64,000 bases of DNA from the NCBI GenBank assembly GCA_050486445.1, contig JBJHDH010000004.1, positions 52,676 to 116,675 on the forward strand, read 5' to 3'. The stretch comes from Euryhalocaulis sp050486445. Lineage in GTDB: Bacteria > Pseudomonadota > Alphaproteobacteria > Caulobacterales > Maricaulaceae. Of this stretch, positions 10,558-18,432 are shown one piece after another. Both the position numbers and the translations under genes were made by a program. Every line of letters begins with the position of its first letter. Positions within the stretch are counted from its first letter, which is position 1. The notes under the pieces are model-generated. The model saw nothing but the letters and a program-made list of their open reading frames with translations, was not told the origin of the DNA and did no database searches.

Positions 10558-11699
10558 AGGCCTCCCGATTGCGTCCCCGCGCCAGCCAGCGGCGAGAACA
10601 TGCTTCCCGCGCGCACGACATCGCCGAGTTGCGGATCGGTGCGCAGGATCGCGCCGCGGCGCTCCAGGTCCGAAACCAGTTGCTCGCGCACGCCGCGATA
10701 GGTCAGCGTCATCATTGCGCCGTCGCGCGACATCGCATCCAGCCGCCGGTCGGTGACAAAGGGCGAGGCGTTCAACGCATTGCGCAGCGAATGCCACTCG
10801 CCGATCCCGTTATACATGACGGTCAGCCGCATCTCGGAGCGCGACTGCGAGCGAACCACGGTGCGCTGCTTCCAGTCATCGGCCAGCGCATCGTGCGCGC
10901 GATCCGCGGCGAGCCGGAACGGCGCCTCCGATTCTCCGGCGCGCACGCTTACGGGGCTGAGCGTCACGGAGCGCGGCGCGCCGCCCGGCGCATTCACATC
11001 CACCTCCGAGCCCATCCGCACCAGCGTCAACTGCACGTGCAGCTCACCGCCGCGCGGCTCGGCCACCGCCACCAGCACGCGGCTGACGCCATACGCGCCG
11101 GCCAGCGCCTCCAGCGCCTCCATATTGGCGTTTGCGACGGCCTCCGCGCTTACCTGATCCACCATGGCGCCGAACGCCTCGGGCAGCACGACCGGCGCGA
11201 AACCGCCGATATAGCGCGAGATGTCCCATCCCTCGCCCCAGGGATTGGCGCTCCACAGCGAGGCCTGCCCGCCGACGCGATAGACCGGCGCCACCAGGGT
11301 CGGCGGCGCAGCGCTTTCCAGAAACGGCAGGCCGGAATTGCGCAGCAGGCGCCGCACGCCTTCCGGATCGAAGCTGACTGTCAGATCGCCGCGATAGCGC
11401 GTGGCGCTGCGCAGCTCGTTGCTCACCTGAAAGCCGGTGGCCAGCGCGGTGGCCTGCTGCGCCGAGACAGAGGGCACGCGGTCCGCATCCTCGGCCAACA
11501 CCAGACGCTGCATCAACCGGCGCAGGGCGCGCGGCGCTCCCTCGGCGATGGCCTGCTCGCGCGCAATTGTGGCGTTGGCCGCCGTCGCGTCGATGGGGGT
11601 GCCGGAAATGACGAAGGCGTCCATCTGCGCCTGCGCCGCCCCGGACCAGACAAAAGCCGCCGCGGCCAGCGCCGCCAGAGCTACAACCGCTCTTTTCAC
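10554..11699 (-). CDS. DUF2066 domain exported protein
   Basis: A 381-residue protein with a Sec signal peptide (VKRAVVALAALAAAAFVWSG, cleavage near AAQAQ). The following motifs are typical of DUF2066: AIAEGAPRALRRLMQRL, ATGFQVSNELRSATRYRGDL and VSFDPEGVRRLLR. It commonly sits beside hda in proteobacteria; its function is unknown. I chose the GTG at 11697-11699 because the signal peptide starts there and GAGGG lies upstream; the open frame up to 11891 runs through the promoter region of purM. Its stop overlaps the hdaA start by 4 nt. Confidence 0.82.
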   Translation of the reverse strand: MKRAVVALAALAAAAFVWSGAAQAQMDAFVISGTPIDATAANATIAREQAIAEGAPRALRRLMQRLVLAEDADRVPSVSAQQATALATGFQVSNELRSATRYRGDLTVSFDPEGVRRLLRNSGLPFLESAAPPTLVAPVYRVGGQASLWSANPWGEGWDISRYIGGFAPVVLPEAFGAMVDQVSAEAVANANMEALEALAGAYGVSRVLVAVAEPRGGELHVQLTLVRMGSEVDVNAPGGAPRSVTLSPVSVRAGESEAPFRLAADRAHDALADDWKQRTVVRSQSRSEMRLTVMYNGIGEWHSLRNALNASPFVTDRRLDAMSRDGAMMTLTYRGVREQLVSDLERRGAILRTDPQLGDVVRAGSMFSPLAGAGTQSGGL

Positions 11700-11739
11700 C
11701 GAATCACCCTCTTCTCTGCCTCGCCCCCACAGGGCGCGG

Positions 11740-11745
11740 ATTATA
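11740..11745 (-). promoter_or_regulatory. Predicted -10 element for the DUF2066-hdaA-ppk-ppx operon
   Basis: A perfect TATAAT on the minus strand, within GCTATAATCC, about 40 bases before the GTG at 11699. No good -35 hexamer is present at 17 bases, so this is a partial promoter call. Confidence 0.4.
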
Positions 11746-11831
11746 GCGAAGCCGCGCCGGGCCGGTAGCTTGCGCCCGCAGCCGGGATCGGCTTGTTTCG
11801 CGCCGGTCTCCACCCTGCCCCAAACCGCCCC

Positions 11832-11859
11832 AAGGAACCGTGAAGAAGGAACCGTGAAG
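11832..11859 (+). repeat. Perfect tandem duplication of a 14-base purM leader
   Basis: AAGGAACCGTGAAG occurs twice back to back, ending immediately before the purM ATG at 11860. Each copy carries an AAGGAA ribosome-binding site and a GTG. The first GTG (11840) opens a five-codon frame that stops with TGA at 11855-11857. The second GTG (11854) is in frame with purM. Confidence 0.85.
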
Positions 11860-12921
11860 ATGGGGAAAACCCCCGGCCGCAACAGCCTCACTTACAAGGA
11901 TTCCGGCGTGGATATCGAGGCCGGCGACGCGTTGGTGGAGCGGATCAAGCCGCTGGCCGCCGCCACACGCCGGCCAGGCGCGGACGCCGATCTGGGCGGG
12001 TTTGGCGGGCTGTTCGACCTGAAGGCCGCCGGATACCGCGACCCGATTCTGGTCTCTGGCGCGGACGGGGTCGGAACCAAGGTGAAGGCCGCCGTCGAGG
12101 CCGGTCATCTGGACGGCATCGGGATCGACCTGGTGGCCATGTGCGTCAACGACGTTCTGGTGCAGGGCGCCGAGCCGCTCTTCTTCCTGGATTATTTCGC
12201 CACAGGGGCGCTGGACCCCGACCAGGCCGCGCGCGTGGTGGCGGGCGTCGCCGAAGGCTGTAAACAGGCCGGAGCGGCCCTGATCGGCGGCGAGACGGCG
12301 GAAATGCCCGGCATCTACGCGCCCGGCGATTTCGATCTGGCCGGTTTCACCGTCGGCGCGGTGGAGCGCGGGACCGTGCTGCCCGACCGGGGCGCGATGG
12401 CGGCGGGCGACGTGCTGCTTGGCCTTGCCTCGTCCGGCCCGCATTCCAACGGCTTTTCCCTGATCCGCCGGATCATGTCGCTGACAGACACGGGCTGGAA
12501 CGACCCCGCCCCGTTCGATGAGGATCGCACGCTGGCCGACCTGCTGCTGCCGCCGACCCGCATCTATGTGAAATCCGTCCTGCCGCTGATGCACGAGGGG
12601 CTGGTGAAGGGCGCCGCGCACATCACCGGCGGCGGCCTGCCCGGCAATGTCCCGCGTATGCTGCCGGACACGCTGGAGGCCCGGATCGACTATGAAAGCT
12701 GGGAGCGCCCCGCGCTCTGGGACTGGCTGGCCAGCGCCGGCGGGGTGACAGAGGACGAGATGCGCCGCGCCTTCAATCTGGGCGCAGGCATGGTGCTGTG
12801 CGTCGCGCCGGAGAACGCGGACGAGGCGGCGCGCCGCCTGCGCGCGGCCGGCGAGACGGTCTGGACCATCGGCGTGCTCGGCGCGGCGGCGCCCGAACAG
12901 GGCGCCGGTCAGCGTGCATGA
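11860..12921 (+). CDS. purM: Phosphoribosylformylglycinamidine cyclo-ligase (AIR synthetase)
   Basis: A 353-residue enzyme for step five of purine synthesis, converting FGAM to AIR with ATP. Visible signatures are YKDSGVDIEAGDALVERIK, LVSGADGVGTKVK, MCVNDVLVQGAEPLFFLDY, LIGGETAEMPG, and ITGGGLPGNVPRMLP. The open frame extends upstream to 11437, but homology begins at MGKTPG and a ribosome-binding site sits just before it. GTG 11854 is an alternative start giving VKMGKTP. The stop overlaps the purN ATG (ATGA). Divergent from the DUF2066 operon. Confidence 0.97.
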   Translation: MGKTPGRNSLTYKDSGVDIEAGDALVERIKPLAAATRRPGADADLGGFGGLFDLKAAGYRDPILVSGADGVGTKVKAAVEAGHLDGIGIDLVAMCVNDVLVQGAEPLFFLDYFATGALDPDQAARVVAGVAEGCKQAGAALIGGETAEMPGIYAPGDFDLAGFTVGAVERGTVLPDRGAMAAGDVLLGLASSGPHSNGFSLIRRIMSLTDTGWNDPAPFDEDRTLADLLLPPTRIYVKSVLPLMHEGLVKGAAHITGGGLPGNVPRMLPDTLEARIDYESWERPALWDWLASAGGVTEDEMRRAFNLGAGMVLCVAPENADEAARRLRAAGETVWTIGVLGAAAPEQGAGQRA

Positions 12922-13571
12922 GCGCCCGGCTCGGCGTCCTGATCTCGGGGCGCGGCTCCAACATGGCGGCGATCCTGGAGGCCTGCGCCGCGCCGGACTT
13001 CCCGGCGGAAACGGTTCTGGTCCTGTCTGACCGGCCGGACGCCGCGGGGCTGGAGACCGCGCGCGCGGCCGGAACCACGGCAGAGGCGCTGGACCGCACC
13101 AACCATGACTCCAGAGCCGCGTTCGAAGCGGCGCTGGATGCGCGGCTGAAATCGGCGGGCGTGGACCTTGTCTGCCTGGCCGGCTTCATGCGGATGCTGT
13201 CGCCGGATTTCGTGGAAAGCTGGCGTGACCGGCTGCTGAACATCCATCCCTCGCTGCTGCCCGATTTTCCGGGGCTGGACACGCATCGCCGCGCGCTGGA
13301 ATCCGGCGCCGCGCAGCATGGCTGCACCGTGCATTATGTGCGCGCGGAAATGGATGCGGGGCCGATTATCGGACAGGCGGCCGTCCCGGTTCTGCCCGGC
13401 GACACGGAAGACGCTCTGGCCGCGCGCGTGCTGGCGGCGGAGCATGTTCTCTATCCGGCCTGTATCCGTCTGGTCGCGGAAGGCCGAATCCGCGTGCAAG
13501 ACGAGATCGCGGTGCTGGAGGGCGAGCCCGGCGCACGCCCGCCGCTCTTTATCCCGGCTCTGCCGGGCTAG
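12918..13571 (+). CDS. purN: Phosphoribosylglycinamide formyltransferase
   Basis: A 217-residue GAR transformylase using 10-formyl-tetrahydrofolate in purine synthesis. Visible are LGVLISGRGSNMAAIL (phosphate-binding N-terminus), LAGFMRMLSPDFV, LLNIHPSLLPDFPGLDTH with the catalytic Asn and His, and CTVHYVRAEMDAGPIIGQ with the catalytic Asp. ATG 12918 overlaps the purM stop; the frame upstream of it is spurious. The 3' end overlaps the convergent nsrR-like gene by 23 bp. Confidence 0.96.
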   Translation: MSARLGVLISGRGSNMAAILEACAAPDFPAETVLVLSDRPDAAGLETARAAGTTAEALDRTNHDSRAAFEAALDARLKSAGVDLVCLAGFMRMLSPDFVESWRDRLLNIHPSLLPDFPGLDTHRRALESGAAQHGCTVHYVRAEMDAGPIIGQAAVPVLPGDTEDALAARVLAAEHVLYPACIRLVAEGRIRVQDEIAVLEGEPGARPPLFIPALPG

Positions 13572-14022
13572 GCGTTTCCGCCCCGACCTCCGCCGTCGCC
13601 GCGAACACAAGGTCCAGCGCGCGCCGGTTCCTTGTCACATCCGCCAGCGTGTGGCGCGAGACCTCCGCCAGAAACGCATCGCGCGCATCGGCCATCACGC
13701 GCGTCAGCCCGCACGGCCCGGCGATGGGGCAGTTATTGGTCTCCATGTCGAGACATTCGACCAGGGCGAAGTCCGGTTCTGTCGCGCGCAGCACGTCGCC
13801 CAGATTGATCGCCTCGGGCGCGCGCGCCAGCGACACGCCGCCGCCCGGGCCGCGCCGCGTCGTCACAAAACCCGCTTTCTGTAGATGGTTCGCCACCTTC
13901 ACCAAGTGATTGTGCGAAATGCCGTAGGCTGCGGCGATCTGGCGCAGCGATACCGGCTCTTCGCGATTTACCAGAAAAATCAATGTCCTGAGCGCGAAAT
14001 CTGAGAAATATGTCAGGCGCAT
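13549..14022 (-). CDS. nsrR: Rrf2-family Fe-S transcriptional regulator, NsrR-like
   Basis: A 157-residue winged-helix regulator. The N-terminus MRLTYFSDFALRTLIFL and GISHNHLVKVANHLQKAGF (recognition helix) are typical of NsrR. The Fe-S cluster Cys are present as Cys90, Cys98 and Cys104 (VECLD, NNCPI, GPCGL), with the spacing of NO-sensing NsrR. NsrR loses DNA binding when nitric oxide attacks its cluster. It is divergent from the globin-reductase operon, with palindromes in the shared 79-bp gap, which supports a local repressor. IscR or RirA are less likely because of the spacing and neighbours. Confidence 0.88.
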   Translation of the reverse strand: MRLTYFSDFALRTLIFLVNREEPVSLRQIAAAYGISHNHLVKVANHLQKAGFVTTRRGPGGGVSLARAPEAINLGDVLRATEPDFALVECLDMETNNCPIAGPCGLTRVMADARDAFLAEVSRHTLADVTRNRRALDLVFAATAEVGAETPSPAEPG

Positions 14023-14031
14023 TTTGCTCTA

Positions 14032-14056
14032 CATCAAACTGGTCGCCCAGTTGATG
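14032..14056. promoter_or_regulatory. Inverted repeat in the nsrR-globin promoter gap
   Basis: CATCAA-A-CTGG, four bases, then CCAG-TTGATG: a 10-bp imperfect inverted repeat adjoining the nsrR start. It overlaps the -35 side of the globin promoter. It is a candidate second operator. Confidence 0.4.
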
Positions 14057-14079
14057 CCTTCTAGATGCAACAACTAAAC
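14049..14079 (+). promoter_or_regulatory. Globin promoter with overlapping NsrR-type palindrome
   Basis: TTGATG (14051-14056), a 17-base spacer, then CTAAAC (14074-14079) forms a -35/-10 pair. A 27-base imperfect palindrome at 14049-14075 (arms AGTTGATGC and GCAACAACT, 9 of 13 pairs) covers the spacer, so a bound dimer would block RNA polymerase. Size and position resemble known NsrR operators; assignment to this NsrR is inference. Confidence 0.5.
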
Positions 14080-14101
14080 CTAGCACGGAAGGGACAATGT
14101 C

Positions 14102-14464
14102 GTGTCACTTTATGAACAGCTTGGCGGCCAGGCCGCGATCAATGCCGCCGTCGACATCTTTTACCGCAAAATGCTCTCCGACGACCGCGTCAGCCATTTT
14201 TTTGACGATGTGGATATGGATGTGCAGATCGCCAAACAGAAGGGTTTTCTGACCTTCGCGTTCGGCGGGCCCAATGCCTATACCGGCAAGTCCATGCGCG
14301 AGGGACACAAGCACCTCATCGAACGCGGGCTGAACGACACGCATGTCGATATCGTCATCGGCCATCTGGGCGCCACGTTGCAGGAGCTGGGCGTGGCGGA
14401 CGAGCTGATCGCGCAGGTCGCCGGCATCGCCAACAGCGTGCGCGACGATGTGCTGAACCGCTGA
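14102..14464 (+). CDS. Group 1 truncated haemoglobin
   Basis: A 120-residue 2-on-2 globin. Features are YEQLGGQAAINAAVDIFY, the FAFGGPNAYTGKSM loop, and REGHKHL with the proximal haem ligand His69. It begins with GTG at 14102 after AAGGGA; the ATG at 14097 is out of frame. Such globins dioxygenate NO to nitrate or carry oxygen. Followed 11 bp later by a matching reductase gene and preceded by a divergent NsrR, so NO detoxification is the best reading. Confidence 0.92.
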   Translation: MSLYEQLGGQAAINAAVDIFYRKMLSDDRVSHFFDDVDMDVQIAKQKGFLTFAFGGPNAYTGKSMREGHKHLIERGLNDTHVDIVIGHLGATLQELGVADELIAQVAGIANSVRDDVLNR

Positions 14465-14475
14465 ACCGCAATCCC

Positions 14476-15477
14476 ATGTCACATCGCATCACCTATGATG
14501 GCCGCGTGGTAGAGCGGGCCGAGGATGAAACCGTGTTCGACGCCCTGCTTCGCGCCGGCGAGTCCGTTCCCCATTCCTGCAAGAGCGGCGCCTGTCAGAG
14601 CTGCATGATGCAGGCTGTGGACGGCGCGCCAGACCCCGCGTCTCAGGCCGGTCTGAAACCGGCTCTGGCCGCGCAGAATTATTTTTTGCCGTGCTGCGCG
14701 CGGCCCGCATGTGACCTGACCGCCCGCCTTCCGGCTGACGGGGCATCGGTTCCGGCGAGGCTGCACGCGCGCGGGGCGCTCTGCGACTCCGTCGCGGCGG
14801 TCTGGATTTCCGTCGCCGGGGAACTGCCTGCTTGCCGTCCGGGACAATATGTCAATCTGGTCCGCGAGGACGGGCTGGTCCGTTCCTACTCCATCGCCAA
14901 TTTGCCAGAGCAGGATGGCGTCCTGGAACTGCATGTCCGCCGTGAGCCGTATGGCCAGATGAGCAACTGGCTGCATGATGCGCCGCTGGGCGCCGCCCTG
15001 CGCGTGCGCGGACCGGCTGGCGAGTGTTTCTATACGGCGGAAGGCGAAGGCGCGGATTTCCCGATGCTGCTCGCCGGAACCGGAACCGGCCTGGCGCCGC
15101 TGTTGGGCGTTGTGCGCGATGCGATGAAGCACGGCCATCGCGGGCCGGTTCATCTGATCCACGGCGCCCGCGAGCGCGCCGCCCTGTATTACGCGGACCG
15201 GCTGCGCGCATTGGCCGGAGCGTATCCGAACCTGACCGTCCGCTTCAGCGTCACCGATCCCTCAGCGCGTGGCGGCGACATCACCGATGCGCCGGTGCAG
15301 GCCTGCGTAGCGGAAACGTTGAACGAGACCGGCGCAGCGAACACGCGCGTCTTCCTCTGCGGCGCGCCGGAGCTGGTGAAAGACCTGAAGAAGCAGGTCT
15401 TCCTCGCCGGCGTCCCGTCACGCTGGATTCACAGCGATCCGTTTCTGATGGCGGCCCCGCCAGCACGGGCGGCGTAA
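14476..15477 (+). CDS. 2Fe-2S ferredoxin / FAD / NAD(P)H oxidoreductase, probable globin reductase
   Basis: A 333-residue electron-transfer flavoprotein. The N-terminal plant-type ferredoxin has Cys35, Cys40, Cys43 and Cys73 (PHSCKSGACQSCM, LPCC). The FAD domain has RSYSIAN (about 137). The NAD-binding domain has LLAGTGTGLAPL and ends with VFLCGAPELVKDLKK. The layout matches oxygenase reductases such as those of benzoate or phenol oxygenases. No oxygenase lies nearby; its partner is most simply the globin just upstream, making a split version of flavohaemoglobin. Start ATG 14476. Confidence 0.87.
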   Translation: MSHRITYDGRVVERAEDETVFDALLRAGESVPHSCKSGACQSCMMQAVDGAPDPASQAGLKPALAAQNYFLPCCARPACDLTARLPADGASVPARLHARGALCDSVAAVWISVAGELPACRPGQYVNLVREDGLVRSYSIANLPEQDGVLELHVRREPYGQMSNWLHDAPLGAALRVRGPAGECFYTAEGEGADFPMLLAGTGTGLAPLLGVVRDAMKHGHRGPVHLIHGARERAALYYADRLRALAGAYPNLTVRFSVTDPSARGGDITDAPVQACVAETLNETGAANTRVFLCGAPELVKDLKKQVFLAGVPSRWIHSDPFLMAAPPARAA

Positions 15478-15490
15478 AGGCGCACACATG

Positions 15491-15521
15491 AAAAACGGCG
15501 GCGGGATCGCCCCGCCGCCGT
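15491..15521 (-). terminator. Rho-independent terminator of ndk
   Basis: An 11-bp stem ACGGCGGCGGG / CCCGCCGCCGT with a 5-base loop, followed on the minus strand by a run of five T. It lies just past the ndk stop and just past the reductase gene, so it may stop both. Confidence 0.8.
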
Positions 15522-15543
15522 CATCTCAGACCTCGATTACAAC

Positions 15544-15966
15544 TTAGCCGGTGATTTCAGCGTCCGTGAAGAAGAACGGGATTTCCTGCGCCGCGGTCTC
15601 CGGCGCGTCGGACCCGTGCACGGAATTCTCGCCCACCGACTCGGCGAACTCGGCGCGGATCGTGCCGGGCGCCGCGTTGGCCGGATTGGTCGCGCCCATC
15701 ACTTCACGGTATCTGGCGATGGCGTCCTCGCCCTCCAGCACCTGAACCACGACCGGGCCGGAGATCATGAAATCCACCAGCTCGCCGAAAAACGGCCGCT
15801 CGCGATGCACGCCGTAAAAGCCCTCGGCCTGTTCGCGGCTCATGCGGATGCGTTTCTGCGCCACGATGCGCAGGCCGGCTTCCTCGATTTTGGCGTTGAT
15901 CGCGCCGGTGAGATTGCGCCGCGTTGCGTCCGGCTTGATGATCGAGAAGGTGCGCTGCACCGCCAT
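15544..15966 (-). CDS. ndk: Nucleoside diphosphate kinase
   Basis: A 140-residue enzyme that equilibrates NTPs and NDPs via a phospho-His. MAVQRTFSIIKPDATRRN is the standard start. The active-site His motif is present as NSVHGSDAPETAAQEI (His of the NXXHGSD signature). A CAGGAG site precedes ATG 15966. The open frame running to 17403 is a GC-rich artefact across two genes on the other strand. Its promoter is predicted at 16006-16034 and its terminator at 15491-15521. Confidence 0.97.
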   Translation of the reverse strand: MAVQRTFSIIKPDATRRNLTGAINAKIEEAGLRIVAQKRIRMSREQAEGFYGVHRERPFFGELVDFMISGPVVVQVLEGEDAIARYREVMGATNPANAAPGTIRAEFAESVGENSVHGSDAPETAAQEIPFFFTDAEITG

Positions 15967-16005
15967 GAACCTGCTCCTGATGCCTGAAAATCCGTGTGGG
16001 CGCGG

Positions 16006-16034
16006 GCGATAGCAACGCCCTGCCCCGCTGGCAA
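16006..16034 (-). promoter_or_regulatory. Predicted ndk promoter, Caulobacter housekeeping type
   Basis: On the minus strand TTGCCAG (16034-16028), 14 bases, then GCTATCGC (16013-16006), close to TTGACGS-N14-GCTANAWC. Spacing is identical to the predicted aspS promoter. It would give a leader of about 35 bases. Confidence 0.45.
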
Positions 16035-16077
16035 GCCAGCCCGGGCAGGCTACACTGACGCAGGGGAGGAACGCCGC

Positions 16078-16614
16078 ATGAAATCCGCGATTATTCCGGC
16101 CGCCCTGGCGCTGGCCGCCATTCTGGCGCAGCCGGGTCCGGCCGCCGCCCAGACGGGAGAAACCGCGGACATCGCCGCCATGCAGGCGGCGCTGCATGAC
16201 CTCGCCGCACGGGAGTCGATCCGCGAATTGCTGCACGCCTATGGCCGGACCATCGACGCACGCGATTTCGAGGCGTTCGCCGCCCTCTGGGCCGAGGACG
16301 CGGAATATGTCGGCGGGCCGGGCATGGCGCCGCTGGCGGGACCGGACGCCATCGCCGGCTTCATGCGAGACATCATCACGGAAAACCCGCTGGGCTTCGG
16401 CGAGCCGAATGCGCATCTGTCCTTCAACGAACAGATCGTGGTGACCGGTGATCGCGCGACGGCGGCCAGCATCACCGCCTTCATCACGCCCGGCGAAGAT
16501 GGCGTTCAACAACTCAGCATCGTCACCGTCTATGATGACCGGTTCGTGCAGGAAGACGGCGTGTGGAAATTCGCACGCCGCGCCGGGCGCGGCCTCGTCA
16601 ATCCGCAAAATTAA
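16078..16614 (+). CDS. Exported SnoaL-like domain protein
   Basis: A 178-residue protein with a Sec signal peptide (MKSAIIPAALALAAILAQPG, cleavage near AAAQT). The mature part starts with AALHDLAARESIRELLHAYGRTIDARDFEAFAALWAEDAEY, the typical first helices of SnoaL_4/NTF2-fold proteins. It ends with a VYDDRFVQEDGVWKFARR strand pair. A GGGGAGGA site precedes ATG 16078. SnoaL-fold members include dehydratases, isomerases and non-catalytic binders. An exported form suggests periplasmic processing or binding of a lipophilic substrate. Confidence 0.8.
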   Translation: MKSAIIPAALALAAILAQPGPAAAQTGETADIAAMQAALHDLAARESIRELLHAYGRTIDARDFEAFAALWAEDAEYVGGPGMAPLAGPDAIAGFMRDIITENPLGFGEPNAHLSFNEQIVVTGDRATAASITAFITPGEDGVQQLSIVTVYDDRFVQEDGVWKFARRAGRGLVNPQN

Positions 16615-16695
16615 AGCCGCGCCCGCGCTTGCCCCCGCGCCTTGCGCCAGCATACTGCGCGGCCAGCCATAAGAAGCCCCGGGAGGGAGACCCGA

Positions 16696-17733
16696 ATGCC
16701 GTCCACGCCGATCCTGCCGACCTCGCTGGTCGGCTCCTACGCCCAGCCCGACTGGCTGATCGACCGCGAAAAGCTGGCCGGGCGCTTTCCCCCGCGCGTG
16801 CGCGCGAAAGAGCTGTGGCGTCCGGCGCCCGAACATCTGGAACAGGCGATGGAAGACGCCACCATCATGGCGATCCATGAGCAGGAGCGCGCCGGGCTGG
16901 ACATCATCACCGATGGCGAAATGCGCCGGGAATCCTATTCCAACCGCTTCGCCACCGCGCTGGAAGGCGTGGACATGGATAATCATGGCACGGCGCTGGA
17001 CCGTTCCGGCCACCCCAATCCCGTGCCGCGCGTGGTCGGCAAGATCAAACGGATGCACGCGGTGGAAGTAGAGGATGTGAAATTCCTCCGCGCCCACACC
17101 TCCCCTGAAAAGGCGATAAAAATTACCGTGCCCGGCCCGTTCACCATGGCCCAGCAGGCGCAAAACGATTTCTACGAAGACGAAGCGGAGATGGCGATGG
17201 ACTACGCCGCCGCCGTCAATGAAGAGATCAGGGATCTGTTCGCCGCCGGCGCCGACGTGGTGCAGATCGACGAGCCCTATATGCAGGCGCGCCCGGAACC
17301 GGCGCGGCAATACGGCGTGGCGGCGGTCAGCCGCGCGCTGGAAGGCGTGAAGGGCGCGACCGCCGTGCATATCTGTTTCGGCTATGCCGCCATCATCCAT
17401 CACCGGCCGGAGGGCTATTCCTTCCTGCCGGAATTCGAGCAGACGCCGGTGCAGCAGATTTCCATCGAAACCGCGCAGTCGAATCTCGACGTCTCGATTC
17501 TGGAGACCCTGCCCTCCAAAACGATTATTCTGGGCGTGCTGGACCTCTCGGATCCGAACATCGAAACGCCGGAAGTCGTGGCCGAGCGCATCCAGCGGGC
17601 GCTGAAATTCGTGCCGCCGGAGCGCATCGTGGTCGCACCTGATTGCGGCCTGAAATACCTGCCGCGCGACGTCGCCTTCGGAAAGATGAAGGCGATGGCC
17701 GACGGCGCCGCCCTTGTCCGCGCGAGCTTATAG
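16696..17733 (+). CDS. MetE C-terminal-like (cobalamin-independent methionine synthase family) protein
   Basis: A 345-residue TIM-barrel protein resembling the catalytic half of MetE. It has SLVGSYAQPDWL at the start, DIITDGEMRRESYSNRF, VPGPFTMAQQ, VVQIDEPYMQARPE, VHICFGYA (His and Cys, Zn ligands) and VVAPDCGLKYLPRD (third Zn ligand Cys). It lacks the MetE N-terminal domain, so the folate-dependent reaction is not assured. Relatives occur in catabolic clusters as methyltransferases or demethylases, where they may move methyl groups from substrates. Start ATG 16696 follows GGGAGGGA. Confidence 0.82.
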   Translation: MPSTPILPTSLVGSYAQPDWLIDREKLAGRFPPRVRAKELWRPAPEHLEQAMEDATIMAIHEQERAGLDIITDGEMRRESYSNRFATALEGVDMDNHGTALDRSGHPNPVPRVVGKIKRMHAVEVEDVKFLRAHTSPEKAIKITVPGPFTMAQQAQNDFYEDEAEMAMDYAAAVNEEIRDLFAAGADVVQIDEPYMQARPEPARQYGVAAVSRALEGVKGATAVHICFGYAAIIHHRPEGYSFLPEFEQTPVQQISIETAQSNLDVSILETLPSKTIILGVLDLSDPNIETPEVVAERIQRALKFVPPERIVVAPDCGLKYLPRDVAFGKMKAMADGAALVRASL

Positions 17734-17786
17734 GCAAGATAGCTCAGACTGTTCAGCGCGCGCCAAATTGCAAAGGAGAAAAGACG

Positions 17787-18092
17787 GTGAGCATCCGGAG
17801 CTTTGCGCGGGCCGCGAACGCCACAGGCTGCGCCCTGATCCTGCTGGCCTGCACGCCGGCTGTGAACGCCGCCGCCGCGCCCGCCCAACCTGCCGGTCAG
17901 CCCGCCGATGAACTGACCGGAGCTGCGCCGCCGCCAGCGCCGGCGCAGGCCCCCGCGCCTGCTCCGCAAACTGCGGACGCCCCGGCGGTAGAGGCCGCCG
18001 GCCGCGTCTGGGTCTGGGGTCTGATCGGCCTTGGCATCGTGATCGCGGGCATTGTCTATGCGCTCGTGCGAGGCCGCCGCCCACCAGGCTGA
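17787..18092 (+). CDS. Small Ala/Pro-rich lipoprotein-like membrane protein
   Basis: A 101-residue protein from GTG 17787, preceded by AAAGGAG. An N-terminal hydrophobic segment ends in a lipobox-like LLACTPA. Then comes a 60-residue Ala/Pro-rich low-complexity linker, a C-terminal membrane helix VWVWGLIGLGIVIAGIVYAL, and a basic RGRRPPG tail. No family was recognised. A lipoprotein with its own C-terminal membrane anchor would be odd; the first segment may simply be a second helix. Confidence 0.55.
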   Translation: MSIRSFARAANATGCALILLACTPAVNAAAAPAQPAGQPADELTGAAPPPAPAQAPAPAPQTADAPAVEAAGRVWVWGLIGLGIVIAGIVYALVRGRRPPG

Positions 18093-18133
18093 CGCGCATA
18101 ATCACAATTCATTGCGCGAACCGGGTCAGAGGC

Positions 18134-18402
18134 AATCTCCCCCTGCGAAGCGGGGGGAGTATCGGCGAAGCCGACGAGGGGGCGAACGGACTCCACGAGT
18201 GCCGGAACGGATGCGCTCTGGCGTAAGATCGCACGCCCCCAACCACCCACTCGCCTCATGCTGTGGTGCGACCCCGGATAAATCCGGGGGAGCCTCGAAG
18301 CACGCTCCAGCTCCCACCAGCATCTGCGTCACGCTGGATCGTCCCTCGAGACGCCCCGCCACTATCCGACAGGGATACTGGCGGGGCTCCTCGGGATGAG
18401 GG
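18134..18402. repeat. Long mosaic intergenic repeat, copy A
   Basis: It begins with short hairpins (CTCCCCC/GGGGGAG at 18137-18159; TCGGC-GAA-GCCGA at 18162-18174). It then holds the four-armed core. The outer stem is CCTCAT 18254 with ATGAGG ending 18402. Variable hairpin 1 is CCCCGGAT-AA-ATCCGGGG at 18272-18289. The shared stem is CGCTCCAG 18303 with CTGGATCG 18334. Variable hairpin 2 is CCCCGCCA...TGGCGGGG at 18354-18386, itself with an inner TATCC/GGATA stem. It fills the gap between convergent genes. No coding frame in it is convincing. Confidence 0.75.
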
Positions 18403-18432
18403 CCCAAGGTTGGGAAGGGAGGAACTCTCGGC

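Noticed and set aside
11437..11859. N-terminal extension of purM
   Set aside because: It overlaps the DUF2066 gene antisense; PurM homology and the ribosome-binding site start at 11860.
15967..17403. N-terminal extension of ndk to a 619-codon frame
   Set aside because: Nucleoside diphosphate kinase is 140 residues and starts at 15966; the extension is antisense to the SnoaL and MetE-like genes.
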